From UBA1309 sp047605645 (GTDB lineage: Bacteria; Bacteroidota; Bacteroidia; Bacteroidales; Dysgonomonadaceae): 64,000 nt of DNA. The stretch lies in the NCBI GenBank assembly GCA_047605645.1, contig JASGFJ010000014.1:38397-102396 (forward strand), given 5' to 3'. Below, one piece after another: positions 43,127-52,258 of this stretch. Numbering within the stretch: the stretch's first letter is position 1; each line of letters starts with the position of its first letter. The notes under the pieces are model-generated. The model saw only the letters and a program-made list of their open reading frames with translations, had not been told where the DNA came from and did not search any database. The translations under genes and the position numbers were made by a program.

Positions 43127-43615
43127 TTAAAAATCTTTTAATATTTTTTCCAACTGTTTCTTGGCACGATATATCTTTACTCCGACATTAGAAACTGAAA
43201 TTCCCATAATACCTGCGATGTCATCGTAGCTGTAATCTTCCATATAGAGCAGCATCATGGAACGGTTAATCTCATTCAGTTTTTGTAAAGCATCTAATAG
43301 GTTCTGATAATTTAGAGGTTGCTCCATTTCGGAGAATGTTTCTGCAGAAAGTATTTCCGGCATCTCATCTGTAAAGACAAAACGACTGTCTTTTCTGATT
43401 TTGGATATTGAGGTGTTGATAGCAACGGCATAAATCCATGAAGCTAATTTAGTTTTATCTTTTAATGAAAGAAAAGACCGCCACAACTGATAAACTATCT
43501 CCTGGAAATTGTCCTGTTTATCGGCATCAGATTTAAAGTAAATCAAATTTACCTTATGAATAATCCCCTGATATGCCGATATTATTTTTAAAAACTCGTC
43601 CTGATTTGACTTCAT
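43127..43615 (-). CDS. ECF-type sigma-70 factor
   Basis: 162 residues. Region 2 IYFKSDADKQDNFQEIVYQLW near 22-42 and region 4 LYMEDYSYDDIAGIMGISVS near 124-143, then VGVKIYRAKKQLEKILK. Probably couples to the membrane protein that follows after three bases, and to the hydrolase further down. This is a different sigma subgroup from the one at 40546. Confidence 0.9.
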   Translation of the reverse strand: MKSNQDEFLKIISAYQGIIHKVNLIYFKSDADKQDNFQEIVYQLWRSFLSLKDKTKLASWIYAVAINTSISKIRKDSRFVFTDEMPEILSAETFSEMEQPLNYQNLLDALQKLNEINRSMMLLYMEDYSYDDIAGIMGISVSNVGVKIYRAKKQLEKILKDF

Positions 43616-44110
43616 TCTATTTTCATTTTATTATATAGTCGGAGATACATTGTGTTTATTACAAAATAATATTTTTTTCAACACATTAAAAATGCCATTA
43701 TTACTCTGCCCTACTCTTTCCGCTAGCCGTCTGTCTATATTCATCGGTTTTGAAGAGGACATTTATTCCCTCTTTTTTGAGTGTTACAATCCGTTTTCCT
43801 TCAAATTCGGTGTCCAGGGAAAGAACGAAAAATGAAGAAAGTACGCTGCGCCATTCAGTGCGAAATCTGTTTTTCTCTTCTTTCTTTTTTCTTTTTTGGG
43901 CGTGCCCCTGCGCAAGCTCCGGGTCGGGCTTTCCGCTCGCATCCTGCGCTCCGTTCCTACGCGCCTGCTGCCCGCTGCAATCCCTCACGCGGGAGAACCC
44001 GCACAAGCATCCGGATTGTATTTTATCCTGCTGCTCATCCTGCACGTGTTGCTGTTTTAAGACACACGGCCGTGCGTCTCTACAATCGTTATCCATCAAC
44101 CGTCATTCCT
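43616..44110. other. Gene-free stretch with GC-rich repeat-like segment
   Basis: Around 43905-44020 lies a GC-rich block (TGCGCAAGCTCCGGGTCGGG and CGCGCCTGCTGCCCGCTGC) much richer than its surroundings and of the kind seen as dispersed intergenic sequence in Bacteroidales. Open frames here overlap each other and are not believed. Confidence 0.4.
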
Positions 44111-45000
44111 TTGTATTGCCGGATATAACGCGTTTGCGCTGCCGGATTCCATTTTCCGGATATTACATTGCGGGCGAATTCAATTCGCCCCTACCGGTCA
44201 CCGCCGTACGTATCCGCAACCATTATTCATAATTCACCGTATTCCTGCTATTTGCATCCCGTCATTATCATACACTCCAATCATCAAAGATATCACCGGC
44301 CCATTGTAGGGGCGAATTGAATTCGCCCGATGACCGTCGGGCAAACCGTCGGGCATAGTCGTCCATTTGAATATCCATATCACGCATCCGTTTACACATT
44401 ATATATATATGTATCGTTTTTTGTATTGCCGGATATAACGCGTTTGCGCTGACGGATTCCATTTTCCGGATATTATTTTGCGGGCGAATTCAATTCGCCC
44501 CTACCGGTCACCGCCGTACGAATCCGCAACCATTATTCATAATTCCCCATATTCCTGCTATTTGCCTCCCGTCGTTATCATACACTCCAAACATCAAAAA
44601 TATCGCTGGCCCATTGCAGGGGCGAATTGAATTCGCCCGGTGACCGTCGGGCATAGTCGTCTATTTGAATATCCATCCATCGATATCACGCATCCGTTTA
44701 CACATTATATATATATGTATCGTTTTTTATATTGCCGGATATAACGCGTTTGCACTGCCGGATTCCATTTTTCGGATATTATTTTGCGGGCGAATTCAAT
44801 TCGCCCCTACCGGTCACCGCCGTACGTATCCGCAACCATTATTCATAATTCACCGTATTCCGGCTATTTGCATCCCGTCATTATCATACACTCCAAACAT
44901 CAAAAACATCGCCTGCCCATTGTAGGGGCGAATTGAATTCGCCCGGTGACCGTCGGGCATAGTCATCCATTTGAATACCGATGCATTCATCCGTATCCTC
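44111..45000. repeat. Three tandem ~308-bp repeats with 19-bp palindromes
   Basis: Units start at 44111, 44421 and about 44727, each opening with ATTGCCGGATATAACGCG and ending near TACACATTATATATATATGT. The second copy is 310 bp after the first and the third about 306 bp after the second; the third is followed by a degraded tail. Each holds two palindromes: GGGCGAATTCAATTCGCCC and GGGCGAATTGAATTCGCCC. Differences between copies are single bases and a small insertion, so duplication was recent. No ORF is believable. Likely a palindromic mobile repeat or regulatory DNA. Confidence 0.88.
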
Positions 45001-45328
45001 CTTACCCATTATTCACAAAACAAAAAATGGCAATAAAAAAAATTACGGCATACTAGGAATACTGACTCCCTAACCGTTCCTTATTGTTCATTCTTTGAGA
45101 TTATTGCAGTTAGTTATCGAAATATTTTCTTTCTTATGCATCCGTTTTTTCAACAAACAAGTACATCACGCAGGCATGTCGCTGTTCACGATTCGAGCAG
45201 TTTCCATCACCTTATCCTCGCCCATCTCCGTTCTTATAGATATGCGCAACAAGGAGAACAGAACCGGTGTGGAGTTTTTATTTCAAAACCCAAGACAAAA
45301 AAATATCCGTCTTGGGTTCGTTATAATT
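45001..45328. other. Intergenic, nothing recognised
   Basis: Low-complexity AT-rich sequence with short overlapping frames; no signal supported. Confidence 0.4.
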
Positions 45329-45480
45329 CTATTGGTTTTCTTCTAAATATCTCGAAGGGCTACATTTGAGTTCTGCGTAAACCACTCGGTTAAACGAGAA
45401 TCCAAACGCGGACACGGCCTCGGAAGCAGATTGAGTGCATGTCGAAAGTAGCCGCACAGCATGTTTCAGCCTCTATTCTA
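45329..45480 (-). pseudogene. Decayed AraC-domain fragment, partial copy of the downstream HTCS end
   Basis: The minus strand reads LKHAVRLLSTCTQSASEAVS, then SPSRYLEENQ and stop, aligned to the last 50 residues of the hybrid sensor at 47243-49999 (LKHAVRLLSTRTKSVSEVAY...SPSEYLGENQ). About ten residues in the middle are missing and a base is lost upstream, giving a stop. DNA identity is visible: GTCGAAAGTA and CAGCATGTTT are common to both. A duplicated and broken remnant rather than a gene. Confidence 0.82.
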
Positions 45481-45499
45481 AGTTTGTTGAGCTCTATCT

Positions 45500-46948
45500 C
45501 TACAAACTCTCTCCGAAATCTTCCTTAAATTTTGCCATCAGTTTTTCCGGCCAGTCATCGACAGGTTCGAGTCCTCCCATAAAGAAGCGTAAGACCGGCG
45601 GTTCGTAAACAAAACGAAGTCCGCCGATAAGGTGACGGTTTTCGTAAAGCCAGTTCACGCGATCTTCCACATATTTAATCTGAGAGAGTGTGAACACACG
45701 GCGCGGAATCGCCAGACGCACAAGTTCCATGTCAGCGTAAGTTTCATTTCCGTATTCGTCGCGCTGGTTGGAAATAGAACCTCGTTCCATTCCGCGCACT
45801 CCTGAAATGAGAAAAAGTGCTGCAGCCAATGCACCCGCAGGGTATTGTGTCTGCGAGATGTGTTCGCATATCTTCATCGCATTGATGTGGGCGCCCAACA
45901 CTCCGGCAGGTTTCACCACGGGAATGCCTTTTGCGTCGAGGGAATCAACCAGATATTTGATAAAGCTCGGGCTTTGGCAGATAACAGTTTCATCCAAGGT
46001 CTCATAAAGTCCTACGGCCATTGCTTCTATTTCACGTACAGAAATTCCTCCGTATGTGAGAAAACCTTCGAACAAGGGCACTAATGCCTCCAGATCTTTA
46101 TATATGCTCAGATCATTCGTACAAATTCCGCCGCCACGCGAAGAGCTCAGCTTGCGTGCGGAGAAATATACTATATCTGCCAGATCCGTCATGACTTTTA
46201 TCACCTGGCCAAGCGAAGCGTCTTTGAATTCGTCCTCTCTTTGCATGACCAGAAAGGCATTTTCGCCAAGCAAACTGGCATCGAGCACAAGGCGTATTCC
46301 ATATTTGTCGGCTATGGCACGCACATCGCGCAAGTTTTGCACCGAGAAAGGCTGCCCGCCAATCAAGTTTGTCGATGCTTCCATACGGATGAAAGGGATA
46401 TTCTTTGCTTCATGTATCTTGATGATCTCTTCCAGTTTCTCAAGATTCATATTTCCTTTGAATGGATGCTCAAACTCCAGGTCATAGGCGTGATCGTAGA
46501 GAAGCTCAACGATTTTTCCACCGTATTGGGTAATGTGTGCCAGCGTAGTTGTGAAATGGTAATTCATCGGAATAAGGCTTCCGTTTCTGACATACGCGTT
46601 TGTAATGATGTTCTCGGCAGCACGCCCCTGATGAGCCGGCAGCAGATATTTTTTCCCGAGGACATCTTCTACCGCTTTTAACAAACGGGCAAAACTCTGT
46701 GAACCGGCGTACGCATCGTCAGCCTGCATCATGGCCGCAAGTTGATTGTCGCTCAGTGCATTTGTTCCACTATCGGTAAGCATATCCAGAAAAACATCTT
46801 TGGTGCTTAACCGAAATGTATTGAATCCACCTTCATAAAGCGCTTGCAAACGACGTTCGATAGGTACTAAGTGAAGTTTTTGAACAACTCGTACTTTGTG
46901 TAATTCCAAAGGGATGTCTTCCCCGCTATAAAATTTGATCTCTGGCAT
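45500..46948 (-). CDS. Tryptophanase-family beta-eliminating lyase
   Basis: 482 residues, PLP-dependent fold-type I. Family blocks: VFLDMLTDSGTNALSDNQLA near 52, YLLPAHQGRAAENI near 101, PMNYHFTTTLAHI near 127, NLIGGQPFS near 195. The PLP-lysine block reads FSARKLSSSRGGG near residues 258-270; in E. coli tryptophanase it is SAKKDAMVPMGG, so the lysine is kept but the following loop differs. Likely a C-S or C-C beta-lyase acting on tryptophan, tyrosine or another amino acid; substrate uncertain. Isolated gene. Confidence 0.82.
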   Translation of the reverse strand: MPEIKFYSGEDIPLELHKVRVVQKLHLVPIERRLQALYEGGFNTFRLSTKDVFLDMLTDSGTNALSDNQLAAMMQADDAYAGSQSFARLLKAVEDVLGKKYLLPAHQGRAAENIITNAYVRNGSLIPMNYHFTTTLAHITQYGGKIVELLYDHAYDLEFEHPFKGNMNLEKLEEIIKIHEAKNIPFIRMEASTNLIGGQPFSVQNLRDVRAIADKYGIRLVLDASLLGENAFLVMQREDEFKDASLGQVIKVMTDLADIVYFSARKLSSSRGGGICTNDLSIYKDLEALVPLFEGFLTYGGISVREIEAMAVGLYETLDETVICQSPSFIKYLVDSLDAKGIPVVKPAGVLGAHINAMKICEHISQTQYPAGALAAALFLISGVRGMERGSISNQRDEYGNETYADMELVRLAIPRRVFTLSQIKYVEDRVNWLYENRHLIGGLRFVYEPPVLRFFMGGLEPVDDWPEKLMAKFKEDFGESL

Positions 46949-47242
46949 AGTTAATAAGAAGAATAAGTTTCTGAAAAAGAATGTGGCTTTTTATCATAAA
47001 AAGCAGTTATTAACGACAAAGATATATCTTTTTTCAAATAATAAAAGGAAAAACAGACATATAGGAAAGAAAATAAAGCAATATCATTTCACGAAGACTT
47101 TCAGGCATCGAAAATCGGCGCACAGAAAAAACAGAATACTCGTCTGATGATTATTAATCACAATGGTGGTTAATATCATAAAAATCATGCTTCATTCCTT
47201 CACCCAATATGAAAAGACATCTGCCTTGGGGGCACGATAATT
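46949..47242. other. Intergenic between tryptophanase-family gene and HTCS
   Basis: About 290 bp; CAAAGATA at 47017-47024 is a minus-strand TATCTTTG, a plausible -7 element for the lyase gene. Nothing else seen. Confidence 0.35.
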
Positions 47243-49999
47243 CTATTGGTTTTCACCGAGATATTCCGAAGGGCTACATTTGTAGTTTTCCTTAAAACAT
47301 TTGGTAAAATAAGACGGAGATGAAAATCCTGATTCGTAAGCCACCTCGGAAACCGATTTGGTGCGTGTCGAAAGTAACCGGACAGCATGTTTGAGCCTCA
47401 CGATTCGAATCAGTTCGTTGGGCGTATAATCGGTGAGCGATTTCAGCTTACGATAGAGTTGCACGCGCGATAAACCCAATGCACGCGCGATATCATCGAC
47501 ATTCAGCTCCGGATTGGTAATATTCTTCTCGACATACATTTTAAAGTGGTCGATAAATTCTTGTTCTTTATCGGCTAAGGTATTCTTTTTCTCTGTTCCG
47601 ATAAAACTTGTTGAGGCAAAAATCTCCTTAATCCGGCGTCTGTTTTCGATCAGTTTCCGAACACGAATCTTTAGTAATTCGGCATTAAAAGGTTTCGGAA
47701 TGTAGGCTTCCGCACCACTCTCGAAACCGACAGCTTTCTGGTCGTCGAGGGAACAGGCGGTGAGGATCACAATAGGGATATGACTTGTGGAAATATTCTC
47801 TTTCAAAATACGACAAACTTCAAAGCCGTCTTTTTCGGGCATCATCACATCACAAATAATCAGATCGGGAATACTTTTGATAGCCTTATCGATTCCCTGA
47901 GTTCCGTTTTCAGCTTCATAAATCTGATATTCATCCGAGAGAATGTATTTAATATAATGACGCATGTCCGTATTATCTTCAATCAGGAGAACCAAAGGCC
48001 GATTCTCCGCTTCCTGCTTATCGGAAAAGAATTCGTCAGCAAGTATAGGAAAACTGTCCGCCATTTTAGACTGAATATAGTCTCCGTCTTTGTACGTTGA
48101 AGAACTGTTCTCGGCATCACTATCCGTTAATTTTCCAAGAGGAAAATCAATATAAAAGGTAGTGCCTTCCAATTTGTTACTTCGGACATGCATGTTTCCT
48201 TTGTGCATTTCCACCAATGAGCTGACAAGTGCCAGTCCGATTCCGGAACCATTATCCTGGCTCTCAAGCCTGTAGAAACGATCAAAAATATTTTTCCGCT
48301 CCTCGGAAGGGATGTAAGAACCGGTATTGAATACAGATAAACGAATAGAATCGGTATCCTTAGACAAATCGACAACTATTTTTCCTTTGACATTCACATG
48401 TTTGAAGGCATTTGAAAGTAAATTAAAATAGATTTTTTCCATTTTTTCTTTATCGAAAACCATTTCGAAAGAGACATCCGGCTGGCAGATAGTCTGGAAA
48501 TCGACCTGTTTGTTTCGGGCATACTCATCGAAATGAAAAGCGAGTTCCTCCAGAAATACTTTCAAGTCGGAACGAAAAAGGTTCATTTGCATCTTTCCGT
48601 TTTCGAATCTTCGAAATTCAATTATTTCCGATATCAGGTGCAGCAAACGCGTACTGTTACGTCTCACCAGAATTAACAAATCCCGCTGTTTAGGATTTAA
48701 GTCATTCTCAATCAGCAATGTTTCCACCGGCCCGACAATCAAAGAAAGAGGTGTCTTAAATTCATGCGATATATTGGTGAAAAAGACTAACTTAGCATTA
48801 GTAGCTTCGCTCAACTGGTCAGACAAATGCTCCACTTCTTCTTTTTGTCTTTTTAGAATGTCAGCCTGTTTCCGAATCTCCTCATTCTGATTTTCAAGTG
48901 TTCTGTTCGCCTTGCTTTTTGACCGGTAGGACATAACCGCAATCACCAGGATGACACCCACCAATAACAACACGGTACATGCTGCGTAAAACAGCATCCG
49001 CTGCGATGAATACTGTGCCAGACTGTGATCGAGCATTTTATTCATGCGTACCAGCTTGAGTTGCTTATCCTCCAGTTGTTCATTCTGCAAGCTTATAACC
49101 CGGGCATTTTCCTTATCGACAATCGCTGTTTTCAGGATATTTTCTTTTAAATATGGATTTCCGGTCAGAATATCCATGGCTATTTTGATGATTTTATCCC
49201 CTCCTGTCGGATAAATGATAGAGGCAGTCATTTTTCGTTCAAGAATATTTTCGATGCCGTTTCCTTTTCCGGGAAGCGCATCAATCCCGACAATCACAGG
49301 ACGATCGGACAAATCTTTCACCGCTTCATACACTCCCGAAGCCATGCGGTCGCTCATCGCAAACACGAGGTCAATACGTGGATGTGGTTCAGACAATACA
49401 CGATGCATGATTTCTTTTGCATCTTTCTTATACCATTCGGTATAATACTCACCGATAATATGCAATTGCGGGTATTTCGATATTTCTTTTATAAAACCTT
49501 CGTGCCTTTCCGCATCAGAGGTAGAGCCCTTAAGGCCTCTTATTTCCAGGATATTTCCTCCGTTTTTTAACAATTGGGCAATATAGATTCCGGCATTTTG
49601 TCCTACCTCCCGGTTGTCGGCTCCGACAAAAGCGGTATAATTACTGTTTGAAGTTTTCCTGTCGATGAGAATAACAGGAATTCCGCTGTTGAAAGCTTCT
49701 TCTACGACAGGGGTCAATGTTTTTGCTTCGTTTGGAGAAATAACCAGCAAGTCGACCTTCTGTTCCACAAATGCTCGAATATCCTTTATTTGTTGTGCGC
49801 TGTTATCTTTCACCGTCTTAATCTGTAACTCCATATTCGGATAGAAAACGGCCTCCTGGAGCATTTCATGATTTTGAATTTTACGCCACTCATCGTCGCT
49901 ACATTGGGAAACACCAATAACGAATTCAGCCCTTTTCTTATGTTGACATGACGATAAAAGCAGAAGCAAGGTTATCAACGAAATAAAAAATCTATTCAT
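47243..49999 (-). CDS. Hybrid two-component sensor/regulator with sugar-binding domain
   Basis: 918 residues, complete HTCS. N-terminal lipoprotein-like signal (LLLLLSSCQHKKR), a LacI/RbsB-type periplasmic sugar-binding domain (residues about 20-320, VIGVSQCSDDEWRKI, VGADNREVGQNAGIYIAQLL), a membrane helix near 336-358, then histidine kinase with phospho-His in NISHEFKTPLSL near 412, HATPase near 520-630, receiver domain LLIEDNTDMRHYI with phospho-Asp in IICDVMMPEKDGFE near 715, and AraC HTH at 810-918 (ARALGLSRVQLYRKLKSL). This is the arrangement of B. thetaiotaomicron BT1754, which senses fructose. Located at the end of the fructan locus, so it probably activates it. Confidence 0.92.
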   Translation of the reverse strand: MNRFFISLITLLLLLSSCQHKKRAEFVIGVSQCSDDEWRKIQNHEMLQEAVFYPNMELQIKTVKDNSAQQIKDIRAFVEQKVDLLVISPNEAKTLTPVVEEAFNSGIPVILIDRKTSNSNYTAFVGADNREVGQNAGIYIAQLLKNGGNILEIRGLKGSTSDAERHEGFIKEISKYPQLHIIGEYYTEWYKKDAKEIMHRVLSEPHPRIDLVFAMSDRMASGVYEAVKDLSDRPVIVGIDALPGKGNGIENILERKMTASIIYPTGGDKIIKIAMDILTGNPYLKENILKTAIVDKENARVISLQNEQLEDKQLKLVRMNKMLDHSLAQYSSQRMLFYAACTVLLLVGVILVIAVMSYRSKSKANRTLENQNEEIRKQADILKRQKEEVEHLSDQLSEATNAKLVFFTNISHEFKTPLSLIVGPVETLLIENDLNPKQRDLLILVRRNSTRLLHLISEIIEFRRFENGKMQMNLFRSDLKVFLEELAFHFDEYARNKQVDFQTICQPDVSFEMVFDKEKMEKIYFNLLSNAFKHVNVKGKIVVDLSKDTDSIRLSVFNTGSYIPSEERKNIFDRFYRLESQDNGSGIGLALVSSLVEMHKGNMHVRSNKLEGTTFYIDFPLGKLTDSDAENSSSTYKDGDYIQSKMADSFPILADEFFSDKQEAENRPLVLLIEDNTDMRHYIKYILSDEYQIYEAENGTQGIDKAIKSIPDLIICDVMMPEKDGFEVCRILKENISTSHIPIVILTACSLDDQKAVGFESGAEAYIPKPFNAELLKIRVRKLIENRRRIKEIFASTSFIGTEKKNTLADKEQEFIDHFKMYVEKNITNPELNVDDIARALGLSRVQLYRKLKSLTDYTPNELIRIVRLKHAVRLLSTRTKSVSEVAYESGFSSPSYFTKCFKENYKCSPSEYLGENQ

Positions 50000-50040
50000 G
50001 AGAACAGTATAAGGTTATTAATAAAGGCCAAATCAGCGTG

Positions 50041-50074
50041 CAAAAATATCGAAAGTCTACCGCATGCAAAAATA
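50041..50074 (-). promoter_or_regulatory. Promoter of the HTCS gene
   Basis: On the minus strand, TATTTTTG (plus 50041-50048) preceded 18 bp upstream by TTTG (plus CAAA at 50067-50070) fits the Bacteroidota -7/-33 pattern. It lies 42 bp before the start codon. Confidence 0.5.
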
Positions 50075-50113
50075 AATAGCAGGCTTTGGTAAACTTTCGA
50101 TACAAAGAGACTA

Positions 50114-50998
50114 TTATTTTCTGAATAATTCCAGATGTGCATCCGCTAAAACAGGCATCGCGCCATGCTGCTGGCAAACATAGGCCGAAACCTCCACAGC
50201 CAGCTGGTGTGCATCGCTGATGCGATCGCCATGCAAATAAGCAGCTACAAATGCGGCCGTAAATGAATCGCCCGCTCCCACCGTATCAGCCACATGCACT
50301 TTAGGTGTGGGCAGGTATGAAGTTTCTTTGGGTGTGAATACAATACTGCCTCCCACTCCTTTGGTTAATATCACCACGGAAAGATTGTATTCTTTGAGAA
50401 GATGAATGCAGATTTCCTGCTCGTTGAGCTCTCCGAGACCAAATAATTCGGAAACGACACACACCTCCTCATCGTTAATCTTCAACACATTGGCTATTTT
50501 CAAGGAACCTTCAATCACTTCTTTTGTGTAGAAATGCTGGCGGAGGTTGATATCAAAAATCTTCAAACAGTCTTCCGGCACAGTTTCAAGAAAGCGCAGA
50601 ATCGTGTTTCTGGAAACCTCATTCCGCTGAGCCAACGATCCGAAGCAAACTGCGGCTGTATTTTTTGCCAAGTTTTCGGTGCGGTTTGTAAAGGGAATAT
50701 TATCCCAAGCCACATTTTCACAAATTTCATATTGAGGGATTCCGTCCCCGGAGAGCGTTACCTGAACAGTACCTGTTGGAAAATCCGTCATTTCCACGAG
50801 ATAATTCAACTGTTTAGATTCCAGTGTGCTCAAAATTTCCTTTCCCAGCAAATCATTGCCGATGGCACTCAGGGCATATCCGTTAAAACCAAATTGCGAC
50901 ACATGATAAGCAAAATTGGCAGGTGCTCCGCCTAATACTTTTCTTTCGGGGAAAACATCCCACAATATTTCTCCTAATCCGACTATTACTTTATTCAT
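50114..50998 (-). CDS. Fructokinase of the pfkB family
   Basis: 294 residues. N-terminal GLGEILWDVFP, substrate-binding GGAPANFAYHVSQFGFNGYA near 23, and the C-terminal catalytic motif DTVGAGDSFTAAFVAAYLHG near 240, with the anion-hole GAGD and base Asp. Phosphorylates fructose (probably to fructose-6-phosphate) in the cytoplasm. Sits between sensor and permease in the fructan locus, as in B. thetaiotaomicron (BT1757). Starts with MNKVIVGLG. Confidence 0.9.
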   Translation of the reverse strand: MNKVIVGLGEILWDVFPERKVLGGAPANFAYHVSQFGFNGYALSAIGNDLLGKEILSTLESKQLNYLVEMTDFPTGTVQVTLSGDGIPQYEICENVAWDNIPFTNRTENLAKNTAAVCFGSLAQRNEVSRNTILRFLETVPEDCLKIFDINLRQHFYTKEVIEGSLKIANVLKINDEEVCVVSELFGLGELNEQEICIHLLKEYNLSVVILTKGVGGSIVFTPKETSYLPTPKVHVADTVGAGDSFTAAFVAAYLHGDRISDAHQLAVEVSAYVCQQHGAMPVLADAHLELFRK

Positions 50999-51095
50999 AT
51001 CTTATTGTTTACAAATGATAAATATTCCTGTTAAATAATTTCCTATTCTCCTGATTCGAAAAGTTCTATTTTTTAATCGAGCCGGTGAATCTCGC

Positions 51096-52253
51096 CTAAT
51101 TCTTTTTCAACTGAGAAGACATAAACATCAAATAAACTACTCCTACAGAAAGGATAATCAAAGCGCCAATCTGAGAAGCCAATACATCTGCCAAAAATCC
51201 CATCAGTAAAGGGAAAATCGTTCCGCCAAACAGTCCCATTATCATCAAACCGGATACTTCATCCTTTTTATGGGGAAGATGGAGCAATGCCTGGGAAAAA
51301 ATAATGGGGAAAACATTGGAATTGCCCAATCCGACCAATGCAATACAAGTATAAATAGCTGAAAGACCCGGGGCAATAAACAAACCTCCAATTCCTATTG
51401 CCATCAAAACAATACTTATCACAAAAATGTTCTTCGCAGAAAAACGGGCAAGAAGAAAAGCTCCTGAAAAACAACCGATTGTCCTGAAAATAAAATAAAT
51501 AACCGTAGCGTAACCGGCATCTTCCAACGGGAGATGCAGACGTTCCATAAGAATTTTAGGAGCAGTTGTGTTTACTCCGACATCAATGCCGACATGACAT
51601 ACAATGCCCAGGAAGCAAAGAAATATAAAGCTCTTTCCCAACAACGAAAAGCAATCTTTAAAAGTCGCCGTCTTTTTTTCTTCCAGCTTTTCATCGATAT
51701 GTGTCATTCCCAACCACACAGCAGCAATTATTCCAATCACCGCAAACAGAGGAAACATCATTCTCCAATTATCGAAAGCAAGCGCAAAGCGTGCCATCAA
51801 TATAGGAGCGATAAAAGAAGCAATGGCTTTCACAAACTGCCCCGTTGTGAGTGAGCTTGCGAGCTTCTCACCCTTCACAATATTCGACAAAAGCGGGTTG
51901 AGCGATACTTGCATCAATGTGTTACCGATACCAAGCAAAGCAAAAGAGACCAGCATCGATGTATAGTCATAGACAAAAATCGGGATCAGCAGCGAGGCTG
52001 CCGTAACAACCAGGCTCAATACAACCGTTTTGCGACGTCCGATTCTGGACATTAATAATCCTGTCGGAACAGAAAAAATCAAAAACCAGAAGAATACCAT
52101 CCCCGGAAAAACGTTCGCCGTGGAATCCGATAATCCTAAATCCTTCTGTACGTAATTAGAGGCTGTACCTACTAAATCCACAAAGCCCATGGCAAAAAAG
52201 GCTAACATGACAGGTATCAACTTTGAAACATTGCTTTTCTCTTGAATCTCCAT
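51096..52253 (-). CDS. MFS sugar permease (fructose)
   Basis: 385 residues with about 12 membrane helices. Family pattern of FucP/fructose permease-type Bacteroidota transporters: MLAFFAMGFVDLVGTASNYV near 16, GMVFFWFLIFSVPTGLLMSR near 51, RIGRRKTVV (cytoplasmic loop between helices) near 71, GLFGGTIFPLLMGFLADV near 343. Presumably a proton symporter moving fructose across the inner membrane; it is the counterpart of BT1758. Its stop is 5 bp from the GH32 gene before it, so they are one transcription unit. Confidence 0.86.
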   Translation of the reverse strand: MEIQEKSNVSKLIPVMLAFFAMGFVDLVGTASNYVQKDLGLSDSTANVFPGMVFFWFLIFSVPTGLLMSRIGRRKTVVLSLVVTAASLLIPIFVYDYTSMLVSFALLGIGNTLMQVSLNPLLSNIVKGEKLASSLTTGQFVKAIASFIAPILMARFALAFDNWRMMFPLFAVIGIIAAVWLGMTHIDEKLEEKKTATFKDCFSLLGKSFIFLCFLGIVCHVGIDVGVNTTAPKILMERLHLPLEDAGYATVIYFIFRTIGCFSGAFLLARFSAKNIFVISIVLMAIGIGGLFIAPGLSAIYTCIALVGLGNSNVFPIIFSQALLHLPHKKDEVSGLMIMGLFGGTIFPLLMGFLADVLASQIGALIILSVGVVYLMFMSSQLKKN

Positions 52254-52258
52254 TTTGT

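Noticed and set aside
43701..44232. ORFs of 115-160 codons across the GC-rich segment
   Set aside because: They run through a repeat-like, non-coding block and overlap on both strands.
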